From the NCBI GenBank assembly GCA_965261455.1, contig OZ253453.1, forward strand, positions 2,356,001 through 2,420,000: DNA of 64,000 nucleotides, in the 5' to 3' direction. The DNA is from DAOUKH01 sp965261455 (GTDB taxonomy: Bacteria; Chloroflexota; Dehalococcoidia; SHYB01). The position numbers and the translations under genes were made by a program. The notes under the pieces are model-generated. The model was not told the origin of the DNA. It saw only the letters and a list, made by a program, of their open reading frames with translations, and did not search any database. This document shows, one piece after another, positions 43,639-54,667 of this stretch (positions are counted from its first letter, which is position 1; the number at the start of each line of letters is the position of its first letter).

Positions 43639-45698
43639 ACCAGTACCTTCGCTGGAATAACGCCATTGCGGAACATTTCTTCAATCTAGACATGGCTGGA
43701 CGCAGCGTCAACTTGTATGTCAATAGCAGGCTCATCTCCGAACTGGAGGGAGAGCTTGGTGCTATTGCAGGCTCATTCATTGATGCGGTGCATGAAGGAC
43801 CACTCTGGACGACTCGCCAGGGCATTTGCCAACGTGCCCTTCAGGCGTGCCAAGGCTGGAGGGCCAGAGGGCTCGACTACCCTCCGTATATTGCCTATCT
43901 CGGTCTATTCGTTCTTGCCGGAGGCACGGACGGGGACTTTGACCCTAACGCCTACTATCCGCGCTTGCGCGAACTCCTAGGTGACCCGGGAGATGGCATG
44001 TTTCCTTCGTTCAATAGGATGCAGGAACTCTGGGATGACCTCGAGACCTGGTCTGGACTCGATAGGGCGGGTGAGCTAGGCCTATTTCACGCGCGCACTA
44101 TCGGCGGGCACGTGCACATAGGGTATCCGCTAGCCCAGTCGCTGCTGACGGAACAAGAGCGAAAAGCACTTCCTCGAATATTCTATGAGGCGAACCTCGA
44201 CCCGACTACCACACCACCGGCGGACGAGCTTGCCAGGGCACTACGTAGTCCTGTTTCAAGGGAGCTCTTGGGGCCGAGAACGATCCGCCTGGTTGAAAGC
44301 CAGAATGACGCCGACCACTACAAGGCTATCCTCGATGCGGTCGCCGACGAACTTGCCGAATGGGATGGGGAGACACAGGGTACAGGCCAGGGTGGACGCT
44401 CAACAAGGCTCGCATCTGCAGGGCTCCGGATTGGCCTTGATTTTGATCTCGTTGCGAGAATGGCCACAGCATCCATCCGGTGTAGGTTGAAGCGGGAATT
44501 CCCTGAGGATGGCCTCTACTTAGAGATCCCGGGGATACCTGGCCAGTTCCTAGCTGAGGAGTACATGGAGGGTTGGTCCTTGCCTGTGTCGACCGGGGGG
44601 ACAGGCGAGATGTTCGATGCCTCCCGCTTGGACTGGAACAGAGGAGTGGCATTGAAAACTGGCCAGCCGGGCTTGCATCTGAGATTGCCTGGCCGCCCAG
44701 TCCGGGTATTCATCGAAGGCACATCTGAGGGCATCCCCGGTCTTATCGAGGTTCACGCTTTGCCGCGAGGGCAATCGTTCTACCTCGCTTACAGAGAACT
44801 CTTTTGGTCACGGCTGGAAGAGTGGGCCACAGTCGAATGCAGTGGGTATCAAGAGCTGGATGTGCTGAAGGGATTGCCGACCGGATGGAAGTTTGCCCAC
44901 ATTTCCGAGGCCACGGGCAACGAAAGCGTCAGGCACGAATTCCCATTCCTATCATATCCTCCTAGCAGCCGCCTCCGGCTAGTTGGGGAGATTCGAAGTA
45001 GCAGGGGCAACAACTTCTTCAGCTTCGCTCCTCCTGATGTCGCGCTCGAAGGCGGCACGCAAAGACGCAGGCTTGTACTGTAACGATGTGCCTATGAAGA
45101 CCCGCGTTGCAGGAGGTGCTTTCGTCCTGCCCAATGGTCTCCCAACAGAATCCAGGATTACCCTAGAAGCCAAGACCAGTATTGCGACCGTGGCCCGGCA
45201 TTCAATGTTCCTGACCGGCGACTTTAGCCTGCCGTCCATAGAGCCTGCAGGGCTTCTCGATTCAGCTGTCTCGCCATCCTTACGCACAGATAGCAACGGC
45301 CGTCGATCGCGGGTGCCCACGTTCTGGGTGAACTACCCGTGCATACATCCTCGACAGCCGAACTCTTGGAGGACATGAAGTCCGAACTAGGGAGCACCAC
45401 GTGCTTCCTTGTGGGACCGGTGCCTGGCCAAGTAGCTGAGTGGCCTCACGGAGACCTCCCTGCAACATGGCGGCCGGTCTGGGCTATCAAGATGTTGAAT
45501 CGCCGGAATGGGGACGCAATATTTCTCCGGGAGAGCCCCGATGGCGCCTCACCGCGTCCAGGAATCGCTGGACGCCCTCGTGAGGTACGTACCTGGAAAA
45601 GGCTCATCTGGTACTGGCGCAAGCGGATCACGCCGCCTGCTCTGCCCACATTGCGTGGACTATGGGAGGAGTTCCGGGAGGTCGCCCGCAATGTATGA
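43635..45698 (+). pseudogene. unrecognised defence-locus protein, two frameshifts (possible DruF counterpart)
   Basis: The first frame runs from ATG 43635 (MNQYLRWNNAIAEHFFN) to a TAA at 45083. The protein sense continues one frame on (CNDVPMKTRVAGG to WVNYP) and then another from about 45340 (AELLEDMKSELG) to TGA 45698. Together about 685 residues. No catalytic motif is recognised. Family-like features are the N-terminal segment YLRWNNAI and the late WRPVWAIKML. The stop overlaps the next ATG as ATGTATGA. The frame breaks look like single-base indels. Confidence 0.6.
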
Positions 45699-46696
45699 CG
45701 GTGGCGACATCCTTCTCTACTCGCTTTCCGCTTGGGGGGAGACCCCCTGGACAACCTTTCAAAAAGTGCTTCGATGAAGTTCACCGCAGGCACGTTGTCA
45801 CGTCAATTCGCGAAGAACAGGAAACTGCAGTCTACTATCGATGGCGTGCGCTTCGATTGTTGAGTTCCTTAGGGCACGTTGATGTGAGATTCGAAGCTCA
45901 GGGCATTACTATTTTCGTAGCGCCGCCAGCACTGGCTGCTCTTCCTGGTTTTGGAATACGCAGGGCCGTACTCTGCGGTGCTAGGTCTCCCGACACTTCA
46001 GGCGACTTGCGAAGAGCCGCAGCGCTAGAGGGTGCTGTGACGACCACGCACTCTCAAACCTCATTGAGTCCCTATGCACCAACGCGCGTCGAGGTCAATG
46101 CAGATAGCGATGAGCGTATCCGCGCTATCGCTGAGAGGATGGGGATACCGTACCTGGACCAACCGCCTGCACGAACCATGGCACAAATCGCAGCATCGCT
46201 GGAAGAATATTGCCGGACCCTCTCCTGGTCTACAGATGAAGACTTGAACTGGCATCGTCAAGACTTCAATGTCCGTAGTCTAAGATTCCAGGCAGCTGGC
46301 GCAACGCCCCCTAATGCAAGACTAAGCAGATATCAAGATCCTGGCACTACTATCTGGCGGTATCGCCTCTGGCGCGACGGACAATTCGGAGAGCTTGAGC
46401 CTGACTGGGGCAGGTACGCCATCTTGTCCGCTTGTTCAAAGCGAATCCTGCAATACGATCAAGCGAAGAGGGATGTGCTTGTTCCCTTGGGAACACCATT
46501 GCCAGCCTTACTCGCAAGGGCACTCGGCCTGTGCTCTGGCTACGCCCCTCATACGGGCCAGCGTAGTGGGGAAAGAGGCCAAGGGGTTCCCATCCGTTAC
46601 GAGATCTTTAGGGACGTGCCCCCAAGCATCTTCCGTATGGTCGCAGACAAAGCTGGGCAACAAGACCAAGAACAGGAGTGTGAGTGGACGTTATAG
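45691..46696 (+). pseudogene. unrecognised defence-locus protein, one frameshift (possible DruG counterpart)
   Basis: It starts at ATG 45691 (MYDGGDILLYSLSAWGETPW), breaks at about 45765 in an A5 run, and resumes as FDEVHRRHVVTS through 46696. About 335 residues in all. The segment YYRWRALRLLSSLGHVDVRF and a following VAPPALAALP recall proteins encoded before DUF1998 helicases, but I cannot name a function. Four A would restore the frame. It overlaps the helicase start by 13 bp. Confidence 0.6.
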
Positions 46697-49600
46697 CTGC
46701 CTTCGACAAGGTCAAGGAAAGTTACATCAACTACGTTAAGACCGCCTTCGGCACCCAGTACCCTGGCCTGGAAGCGGAGCGCGAGCGGATGCTTAGACAG
46801 CCTGGAGCCCTTTGCCAGGAGCCATGGATCGAGCCGCTGCCGCGGTACCAGTTGTCTGGGCAAACTATCCGGGACCTAGCCGCGCCGGACGCCCCAGGGT
46901 TGGATGCTCACACGCTAACTGACTTCAAGGAGCTAGCCGCTTGCGGACTTGTTGGGAACTTCCAGCTCTACCAGCACCAGGTTGAGATGCTGCGAAAGGC
47001 GCTCTCGGGAAGTAGCGCGGTGGTAACAGCCGGAACCGGTTCGGGGAAGACCGAGTCATTCCTGTTACCTCTTTTCGCCTACTTGATCCATGAATCTGCA
47101 TCATGGAGCACGCCTGGTAGCAAGCTACCCCACCAGGACGATTGGTGGGTTGACGAAGATTGGTACAACCAGTGTGTCCCCCTGCGTGGCAATACTCGCC
47201 GGATCACAAAGAGCTTACGAGTATCCCAAAGGGCCCATGAAACACGTGATGCTGCCGTTCGAGGCCTCATCCTCTATCCGATGAATGCTCTAGTTGAGGA
47301 TCAGTTAAGCCGCTTGCGTCGAGCCCTGGATTCTGCGGAAGCTCGCGACTGGTTCAATTCGCAACGGGAAGGAAACAAGATTTACTTTGGGCGTTACAAC
47401 GGTGAGACACCTGTGCCCGGTCATGAGCTCGGGCGGCCTACCAAGACCGGTAAACGGTCGCCCCAAAGGCAAAGAATTGAAGAACTAGCGAAGAAGCTGA
47501 AAGAGATGGCAGGCGCGGCAATTGCCGCTGAAGAGTATGCACAACGAACTACCGACACAGACGTCCCCTATTTCTTCCCCCGACTAGATGGCTCTGAGAT
47601 GCGCTCCCGATGGGATATGCAAGATGCCCCGCCAGATATCCTCATTACGAACTTCAGCATGCTCAGCATCATGCTAATGCGCGACGCCGACGACAGCATC
47701 TTTGAGAAGACTAGGCAGTGGCTAGAAAAAGACGGGAGTGTGTTTCACCTCATCGTTGACGAGATACACCTCCATCGGGGCACGGCCGGGACTGAGGTTG
47801 CATACCTGTTGAAGCTCCTGCTCCTTAGGCTTGGGTTAGCTCCTGATAGCCCAAAGCTTAGGGTTCTGGGGTCCAGCGCTTCGCTTGAGAAGGACGATCA
47901 ACTGAGCCTTCAATTCTTATCGGACTTTTTCGGATCGAACTGGACAAGTGACCAAATTATACCCGGCTACCCAGCCGCCACCCCGGAAGTCGACCCGACC
48001 GCAACCCTTCCTCCCACTGCATTCGCGAACATCGCCACGCTTGTAGACGATGGGGCTGACGACCCCGCTATCGTGGTTAACACGCTCCTCCGATCAACCG
48101 GCATCAGTCCCGAAACTGAATCGACAGACTTAGAAGACCTCTTGGAATCGGAAGGCCTGAATGTTGGAGCAAAGATGCTTGCCGCTTGCTTTGACGGCAA
48201 GGTAACAAGAGCTATCCCCCTGTCGGAATTGTCTCGCCGCCTATTCGGTAGGGAATGCGACGATGAAACCGCATGTCAAGCGACGAGAGGTCTTCTAATA
48301 GCCCGGGAGCTATGTGGCCGGACTTCGCGTCTCCCGTCCTTCAGATTGCATTGGTTTTTCAGAAACATAGAGGGGCTCTGGGCTTGTACTAGTCCAGGAT
48401 GCGGCTGCGCTTCTGGAGACATGGAAGCTAACCGTACGACGGGTCAACTATTTCGGCATTCTCGAATTCTTTGCAACAACCAGATGACCCCTCATAGAGT
48501 TCTGGAGATGCTGTACTGCGAGGTATGTGGCATCACCCTATTCGGAGGCAGCCGGTTCACGCTACCTGCTAACCAGGGGTGGGAACTATTGACGGCGGAT
48601 GCCGACATCGAAGGTATTCCGGACCGGCATGCCGCTCGCTTTGTTGAGAGAAGGACCTATAGAGAATTTGCAGTTTTCTGGCCTTCTGGTGGAGCCGCTC
48701 TTAGTTCCGAGGCCGAGAGATGGCGACAACCAGGAATCGCCGTGAGCGGGGAAAGAAGGCAGATGGATGCCAGCCACACTTGACCCGATTACTGGCCGTG
48801 TCCGCCTGGGGACTGCAGGCGCCAACTCAGGGCTAGTTTCAGGATATGTCTTTGTCATTCGGAATCCAATTAACGAAGAAAAGTTCGGTGCCTTGCCCTC
48901 AGTCTGCCCCTTGTGCGCGGCAGACTACTCGAGACGCAAAATACGGAAGTCTCCGGTACGTGGCTTCAGGACTGGCTTTTCAAAAGTTAGCCAGCTCTTG
49001 TCGAAAGAAATGTTTCTATTTCCTGCCTGAGGGTTCCAAGAAACTTGTCATTTTCTCGGACAGTCGCCAGGACGCCGCTGAACTCGCCAATGGTATAGAA
49101 CGATCGCACTACCTCGACCTAGTACGCGAGGTCATGTTACAACGAGTTGAGCAAGATAGCAATCAGGGAACCGCTACTGCTCACGGAGCTAGAAAGTAGA
49201 GGGGAGCCAGTTAGAGCAGAAGCAAGAGAGTTCGCCGAAAGCAACCCTGAGCTTGTTGGACGCTTCAAGGCGCTGTTGCAACGAGCGCTCACACCAGTTC
49301 CTGACGTATCGGACCCGGATATGCGTTCTCACTTGGCAAAGTTTGTCTCGGATGCACAGAGTGAGCTCGACCAGATTGCCACTCGTGGTGTAGGCCGTAT
49401 CGTACCTCTTCGTACACTTTTCGAGGATGAAGACCGAGACGGTCCTGGTCTGCTGATCCGCAAGCTGAAAGCTCTCGGTGTAAATCCCGGTGGACAAGAC
49501 GTTCTGTACCAGGAATTCGGGTACGACAACGAGTGGCGAAGATGGACAAATGTGTTTGACTTCTCTAGCGTGAATGCGGGTTGGCAGCCCGACCTTTCCC

Positions 49601-52431
49601 CGAGAGGGCTCCAGTTTGGTCGTGAACGGTTGCGCTCTAAGGTAATGAGTGAGATCTGCTCAGTCCTATTTGCGCGGTTGTACTTCGGCTTTGAGACAGC
49701 CGGTCTCGGTTTCGCCTTGGTTGACCTCGAAGAGGAATCGATGGGGCACTTGGCCGGGGAGTGTAGTCTGTCCGTTGAGCAGCTGAGTAATATCCTCCGT
49801 GGTACGCTGCGAGTGATGGGTGACCTATATAGATACCCGCAGGAGGACCCTGGTGCACTCCCAGTTCCAAGCTGGCCCAATTGGGGCATTGCACGCGCTG
49901 GTCTCCGGAACTTCGTACGAAAATGCGCATCGGTTCATGGAATTAGCGAAACCAACCTTCTGGAGGTCGTGTGGAAGGCCATATGCGTCACTGGGGGGCA
50001 CACACACTTAACAATCAACCCGCGTCGACTGCTTGTACGCATCGCTCTCCCTCTGGACCCTGTGTGGACCTGCTCGTCGTGCAGGCGACCGCACCTATAC
50101 AACCCTGGCATCTGCACCAGCTTGTTTTGCCAAGCCGAACTGGGGGAAGCTCCTGACTCCACTTGCGACGACCTGCACACGCGAAACTATTACGGCAGGG
50201 AAGCGGTAGGGTTGCGGCAACCTGTCCGGCTGCATGCCGAAGAACTGTCCGCCCAGTCCGACAACCAGCCCGAACGCCAGAGGTTATTTCGAAATATCAC
50301 CGTAGATCTAACGGGAAGTGAGACTCATCCGATCGTGCCGGTGGTTGATGAAATCGACATGCTGAGCGTGACCACAACGATGGAAGTTGGTATTGACATA
50401 GGCAGTCTCCAGGGAGTCGTTCTGGGGAACATGCCACCCATGTGCTTCAACTACCAGCAGCGAGCAGGTAGAGCAGGTCGGCGAGGCCAGGCATTCGCAA
50501 CTGTCCTAACCGTCTGCCGCGGCCGAAGCCACGACGAATTCTACTACCGGTATCCTGAGCGGATTACAGGAGACCCGCCGCCAGTTCCATTCCTTTCAAT
50601 GTCCCGTCCAGAAATTGCCCAACGGCTTGTGGTTAAAGAGTCGCTTCGTCGGGCCTTCTACAACGCCGGTGTTCGCTGGTGGGAGAGCACCACCCCGCCG
50701 GACAGTCACGGCGAATTCGGACTGATGGCGAATTGGATTGATGAGACCGCAAGAAGAGACGCGGTCAAGAACTGGCTAGAAACTGCCACGGAAGTAGATC
50801 AAATTGCGTCCGCCTTGTGCACCGGTCCGTCTGGTGGCATTACTCCAGGTGACCTCGCACGCTATGCGAGGCAGGAGTTATATGACAGGATCCAGCTAGC
50901 ATGCGCAAATCCTGAACTTACTGGAGACGGACTCGCCGAGCGCCTAGCTGAGGCCGCAATTCTCCCAATGTATGGGATGCCGTCTCGTGTGAGGGTTCTT
51001 TACCACGAACTCTTTGGAAGCAAGGCCTCTCTAATCGATAGGGACCTGGACCTAGCAATCACCGAATTCGCTCCCGGTTCTCAAAGAACAAAGGATAAGC
51101 GCGTACATCAAGCAATCGGCTTTACAGCTCCCCTACAAAACCGCGGTGCTCGGTGGCAACCAAGCTCAAGTGAGCCATTGCCTGCCCGCCGCTGGATGTC
51201 ACGGTGCGAAAGATGCCACTTCACGACAACTACTGATGTGCAGCCACAGGGCACTACTTGCCCCGAGTGTGGTTGCGCGACAAGCGATGACCCTGCTTTC
51301 CGGTTCTTCCAATTCGCTGTTCCGCTCGCATTCCGGACGATCTTGAGCAAGGGAGACGACTCCATTGAAGAGGGGGAGCTCTTGGCTACTGGTGTATCCA
51401 CTGTCGCCGAATCTGACCCCAATCCATGTTGGCCTGTCTCAGAGACTAACAGTGCTATTGCATACTCCGCCGCCGGACGAGTCTACAGGGTCAATAGTAG
51501 GCGCGGGCAACTGTTCCGGGGTGCCCTGGGAACGACTGTTCGTAGGGGACTCAGGCTCGAACACCAGTGGATTGACGAGCGATTCCAAGCCGACGATGAA
51601 ATGGCTTTCACTCAAGAGGCGGTGACAGAAGCCGTTGCAATAGTCGCACCCAAGACGACGGACGTGCTTCGCGTACGGCCGGCGACTGTATCGCCGGGTC
51701 TTCTCCTCGACCCGCTGGCTTCAGCTGGGATCAAGGCGGCTTACTATTCGGCAGCATTCATCCTTCGGTTCGTTGCTGCAGAGGAGCTCGACATAGATCC
51801 CGACGAGCTTGATATCAGCTATGTAAGGCAAATCGAACTCGCGAACGGGACAAGGGCTGGAGAGATAATAATCAATGATCACTTGGCTAACGGAGCGGGC
51901 TTCACCGCATGGATTGAAGGCAACTTGGCAAAAATATTGGGAACGGCGACCAGTGTGAATGCACCACGGAACACCTTTATAGGCGCTCTCCTCTCAGATG
52001 ACCACAGAATGACGTGTGATTCTTCAGGTTACGATTGCCTGCAGAACTACAGGAACATGGCATTTCATGGCCTGCTCGATTGGCGGTTAGGGGTTTCTTT
52101 GTTGAGATCCCTGCAGTCGCCCGCCTTCAATTGCGCGCTTGACGGCGATCATTCGCTCCCAGACCTACATGGTTGGTTTGACCTAGCGACTACGCTAAGA
52201 GACTCGTTCTGCCGTTCCTTCAATACTACCCCTCGTGAATTTGGCCCCTTGTCCGGTTTCGAGGTTGGCGGCAGGGAAGTCCTAGTAATCCATCCCCTGT
52301 GGAATCTGTCGCAACCCGTCGGCGTACTAGCTGAAGCACGAGCAGCTTGCGGCCCAGGAGAAGTACATGCGCTGGACACTTTCAACCTGCTTAGGCGCCA
52401 AGGCTGGTCCCATCGTTCCCTCGGGCCCTAA
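46684..52431 (+). pseudogene. very large DExH helicase with DUF1998-like C-terminus (DruE-like), three frameshifts
   Basis: About 1915 residues in four frame segments. The first (46684-48750) has Walker A VVTAGTGSGKTES, motif II IVDEIHLHRG and motif III SSAS. The next two carry the zinc-like CPLCAADY and LVIFSDSRQDAAEL. The fourth (from about 49150) has motif V TTTMEVGIDI, motif VI QRAGRAGRRGQ, several C-x2-C pairs (CSSCRRPH; CERCHFTT; CPECGC) and a DUF1998-like end (NDHLANGAGFTAWIE). Size, order and the joined helicase-DUF1998 chain match Druantia DruE better than DISARM DrmA/DrmB, which are separate proteins. Breaks lie near 48750, 49015 and 49150-49190. Confidence 0.8.
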
Positions 52432-52518
52432 GAACCCGACTCCCTCTGGATCCGTTCGAGGCGATGCGGAAAGTCGTCGGGTGAACCGTAGGTGATTCTG
52501 CTGTGCTGTCGCGGCGGC

Positions 52519-52617
52519 GCGGCATCATCGGGCTACAAGATCGAGGTGTCGGAGGACGCGAACAGCACCTGGACTGTGCTGGCAGAAGCGGGTACCGTGG
52601 CGAAACCGTTGGGGTAG
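52519..52617 (+). pseudogene. fibronectin type III-like fragment
   Basis: A short frame reads GYKIEVSEDANSTWTVLAE, the early strands of an FN3 domain, and stops at TAG 52617. No start or remaining domain exists. It is probably a scrap of a surface-protein gene left between the helicase and HEPN genes. Confidence 0.35.
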
Positions 52618-52631
52618 AGGCAGGTCAACAC

Positions 52632-53989
52632 CTAACCTAGGAGCCCTCCCCCACCGAGGGTCAGAGCGGACCAGTCGTCGCTGTTCGGCATCCTGTTAGC
52701 GGCCAACCGAAAGATGGCGTCGCGACAAAGGTCTTGAGCACTGGCGATGTCGCGCCCAAGATCGCGCTCTCCTCTTGCCTTGGGTGTCCCGCCGTGTATC
52801 ACACTGGATGCATAGTCGTAGACATGCCTAAGCGTATTAAAGTAGGTCTGACGTTGGTCGAAGGTCTCGCCCAAGAGCCAAGCTCCCCGAGTGGCAAGGC
52901 GGTGCCGCTTTTCGCTCGTTCCTGTGTCATCGCTCAATAGAACCGACTCCAGCGCGATGCGAAGCTCGATCAGCCGCTCGTTTGTGGTTGGTGAGGATTT
53001 AGAATTCCGCCACCTGGCGATGGGTAGGTCCAACTCACGGCGCCGTTGGAACAAAGCGAGTGTGTCCAAGCACCTGCGCACTTGCTCTTCTGAAACCGAG
53101 ACGGTGGAAGAGTTGCTCGGATCCTTACGTTGACTTGAGAAGCCCGGGTTGAGGAAAAAAGCCTCCACATCGCCGTAGTCATACCATTGAATGAACCAGT
53201 CCACCTGGTTGTTCGTCTCAAGCGACATCGCCCGGCAAAAGCTGTCGAACGAAACGGTGGCTAACTCCGGATTCAACGGGCTGGAAGGTTTGGAAAGCAG
53301 AGGAGGGTTGCCGCGCACGACTTCCGGGTCGTAAAGCGCAGGGAGGGTTTCGCATTCAATGGATAACATCGCCGCCCTGTGAACTGTTCGTGCCAATGCT
53401 CATGTGGATGGAGGCGCAGCGATCTGGGCAAGTGGTCGCCGTTGTTGGATAGTGTGTCGAGATCCATGCCTGCAACCGGCCGCAGCTTCCCCTCGGTCTG
53501 GAGGCCTTTGAGCAAAACGCATGCGAAGACACGGACGGCCCTGCCCTCAATCCAGCCCTCAAGCAACTCCGCCACTCGTTCGGCGCCTATTCGTGAGGCG
53601 GCAAGGACGAGGATCTTGGCGAAGTCCTGGCAAGAGGGCAGCCGCGGCGAAGCCAATGAACCGGTCAGCTCGTAGAGGCCGTTGCCGACCAAACCGGAAA
53701 ACGGCGATCTATACGTGCCAAGCAAGGGCCCCAGTTCGTACGTCAGGGCTTCCAGCTCGGGGCGTCGCACGGTAATCGCGTCCGTCGAGGAAATCGGACA
53801 TTGTTGCCTGCCCTCGTAAAGGTGCCGCACGTGGGACGCGTTGAGACGATTCTTGTGCACGTCGGCGAACCCAGCCTGTGCGACGGCATTGTCGATGTGT
53901 CTAATTAACGAATCCGTGAGCATGGGGTAATTCTTCCTTACGGCATCTACGCCCGCTGCGGTGACGCGCTCACGGGCCTGGTGCACCAC
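52632..53989 (-). pseudogene. HEPN-domain (Apea-like) protein, one frameshift
   Basis: The N-terminal part (GTG 53989 to about 53375) and the C-terminal part (to 52632) are in different frames but join as QFTG-RAAMLSIECETLPALY. The combined length is about 452 residues. The C-terminal region ALESVLLSDD, ATRGAWLLGE and RHVYDYASSVIHGG matches the Apea-like HEPN pattern ending in R-x-H. HEPN domains are often ribonucleases in abortive defence. The indel lies near CACAGGGCGGCG. The gene faces the helicase gene. Confidence 0.65.
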
Positions 53990-54150
53990 TCCGGATCGCG
54001 GTACGCTGAAGAATTTTCATAGACTTAAGTTTTCCTTTGCTAATCGCGATGGAGAGTTGACCAATCTTCAACGCCGAGGATCGGGACGGGCATGTTCTTG
54101 GTGGATGAGATGTCACGGCGGTGTTAGCCCCTCGATTCTACTGAGGTCAC

Positions 54151-54339
54151 TCACAACAGCCTCCTCGCCCTCCCCTGGTTCCCGTCATAGGTGTTGGCAA
54201 ACATTTGGAGCCGGTCGCGCTCCAGGATCCACTTGTTCCCGAATTTGGTGGCAGTGAGCTTGCCCTCTCGTATCAGGCGCTTCACCGTCTCGGGGTGAAC
54301 ACCCAGAATCTTCGAGGCCTCGATGACGTCGACGTAGGG
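54151..54339 (-). pseudogene. excisionase-type HTH protein, 5' truncated
   Basis: 62 codons read YVDVIEASKILGVHPETVKR, then IREGKLTATKFGNKWILER and a short tail to TGA 54151. This is the MerR-like helix-turn-helix and wing of excisionase (TIGR01764-type) proteins. A TGA stands directly before the first residue and no start codon is available, so the beginning has been lost. The break adjoins the recombinase-tail remnant at 54422. Confidence 0.75.
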
Positions 54340-54445
54340 TCAGCTACCAGATGCCGAAGAGTGAAACGTTGCAACAAGGAGCGTCGATGCCCTCGACGGG
54401 GCGGGACCAGGGTCCGACTACACTTCCAGAACGAACCTCAACATG

Positions 54446-54475
54446 AAGGTTCTTGATTTTGTCCAGTTTGGTGGG
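54446..54475 (+). repeat. 30-bp direct repeat, left copy (att-like)
   Basis: This 30-base stretch is identical to 60007-60036; it begins AAGGTTCTTGATTTTG and ends CAGTTTGGTGGG. The two copies bracket the ATPase/nuclease gene pair. The right copy runs into the tRNA-Ile 3' end, as expected for attL/attR after integration at a tRNA. Confidence 0.8.
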
Positions 54476-54476
54476 G

Positions 54477-54510
54477 CTATAGGGGCGCTCATTCGTGAGC
54501 GCCCCTATAG
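54477..54510. terminator. perfect 14-bp hairpin, terminator- or att-like
   Basis: CTATAGGGGCGCTC (54477-54490) and GAGCGCCCCTATAG (54497-54510) are exact complements around ATTCGT. No T-run follows, so either a factor-dependent terminator or a recombinase/regulator binding site is possible. It begins one base after the left direct repeat. Confidence 0.6.
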
Positions 54511-54584
54511 GGTCGTACCCGGTCCGGTGGACGAAGCATTCCACTTATAGTTCCTCACTGCCCTCTACACCAGTCAACACATTC

Positions 54585-54630
54585 GTTGCCAACGTTGTTG
54601 TTGCCAACACTGTTGTTGGTATATTATATT
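54585..54630 (+). promoter_or_regulatory. putative promoter/operator of the ATPase-nuclease operon
   Basis: GTTGCCAAC occurs twice with a 15-bp period (54585, 54600). CCAACA and TGTTGG (54604-54619) form an inverted repeat. TTGCCA (54601-54606) and TATATT (54625-54630) at 18 nt can serve as -35 and -10. The ATG is at 54668 after GGAAGAGAG. The AT-rich block and repeats suggest repressor control. Confidence 0.5.
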
Positions 54631-54667
54631 TCGGTCAACACCGGGAGCCACTGGAACAGGAAGAGAG

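Larger units (their letters stand above)
54422..54550 (+). pseudogene. recombinase C-terminal tail remnant, left copy
   Basis: The frame reads TSRTNLNMKVLDFVQFGG followed by unrelated codons to TAG 54548. The KVLDFVQ tail is that of large serine recombinases, seen also in the fragment at 41702 and at 59983. No upstream recombinase sequence remains. Confidence 0.6.

Noticed and set aside
46684..52431. DISARM DrmA/DrmB
   Set aside because: In DISARM helicase and DUF1998 are separate proteins; here the sense is one chain of about 1900 residues, closer to DruE. It cannot be excluded without a profile search.
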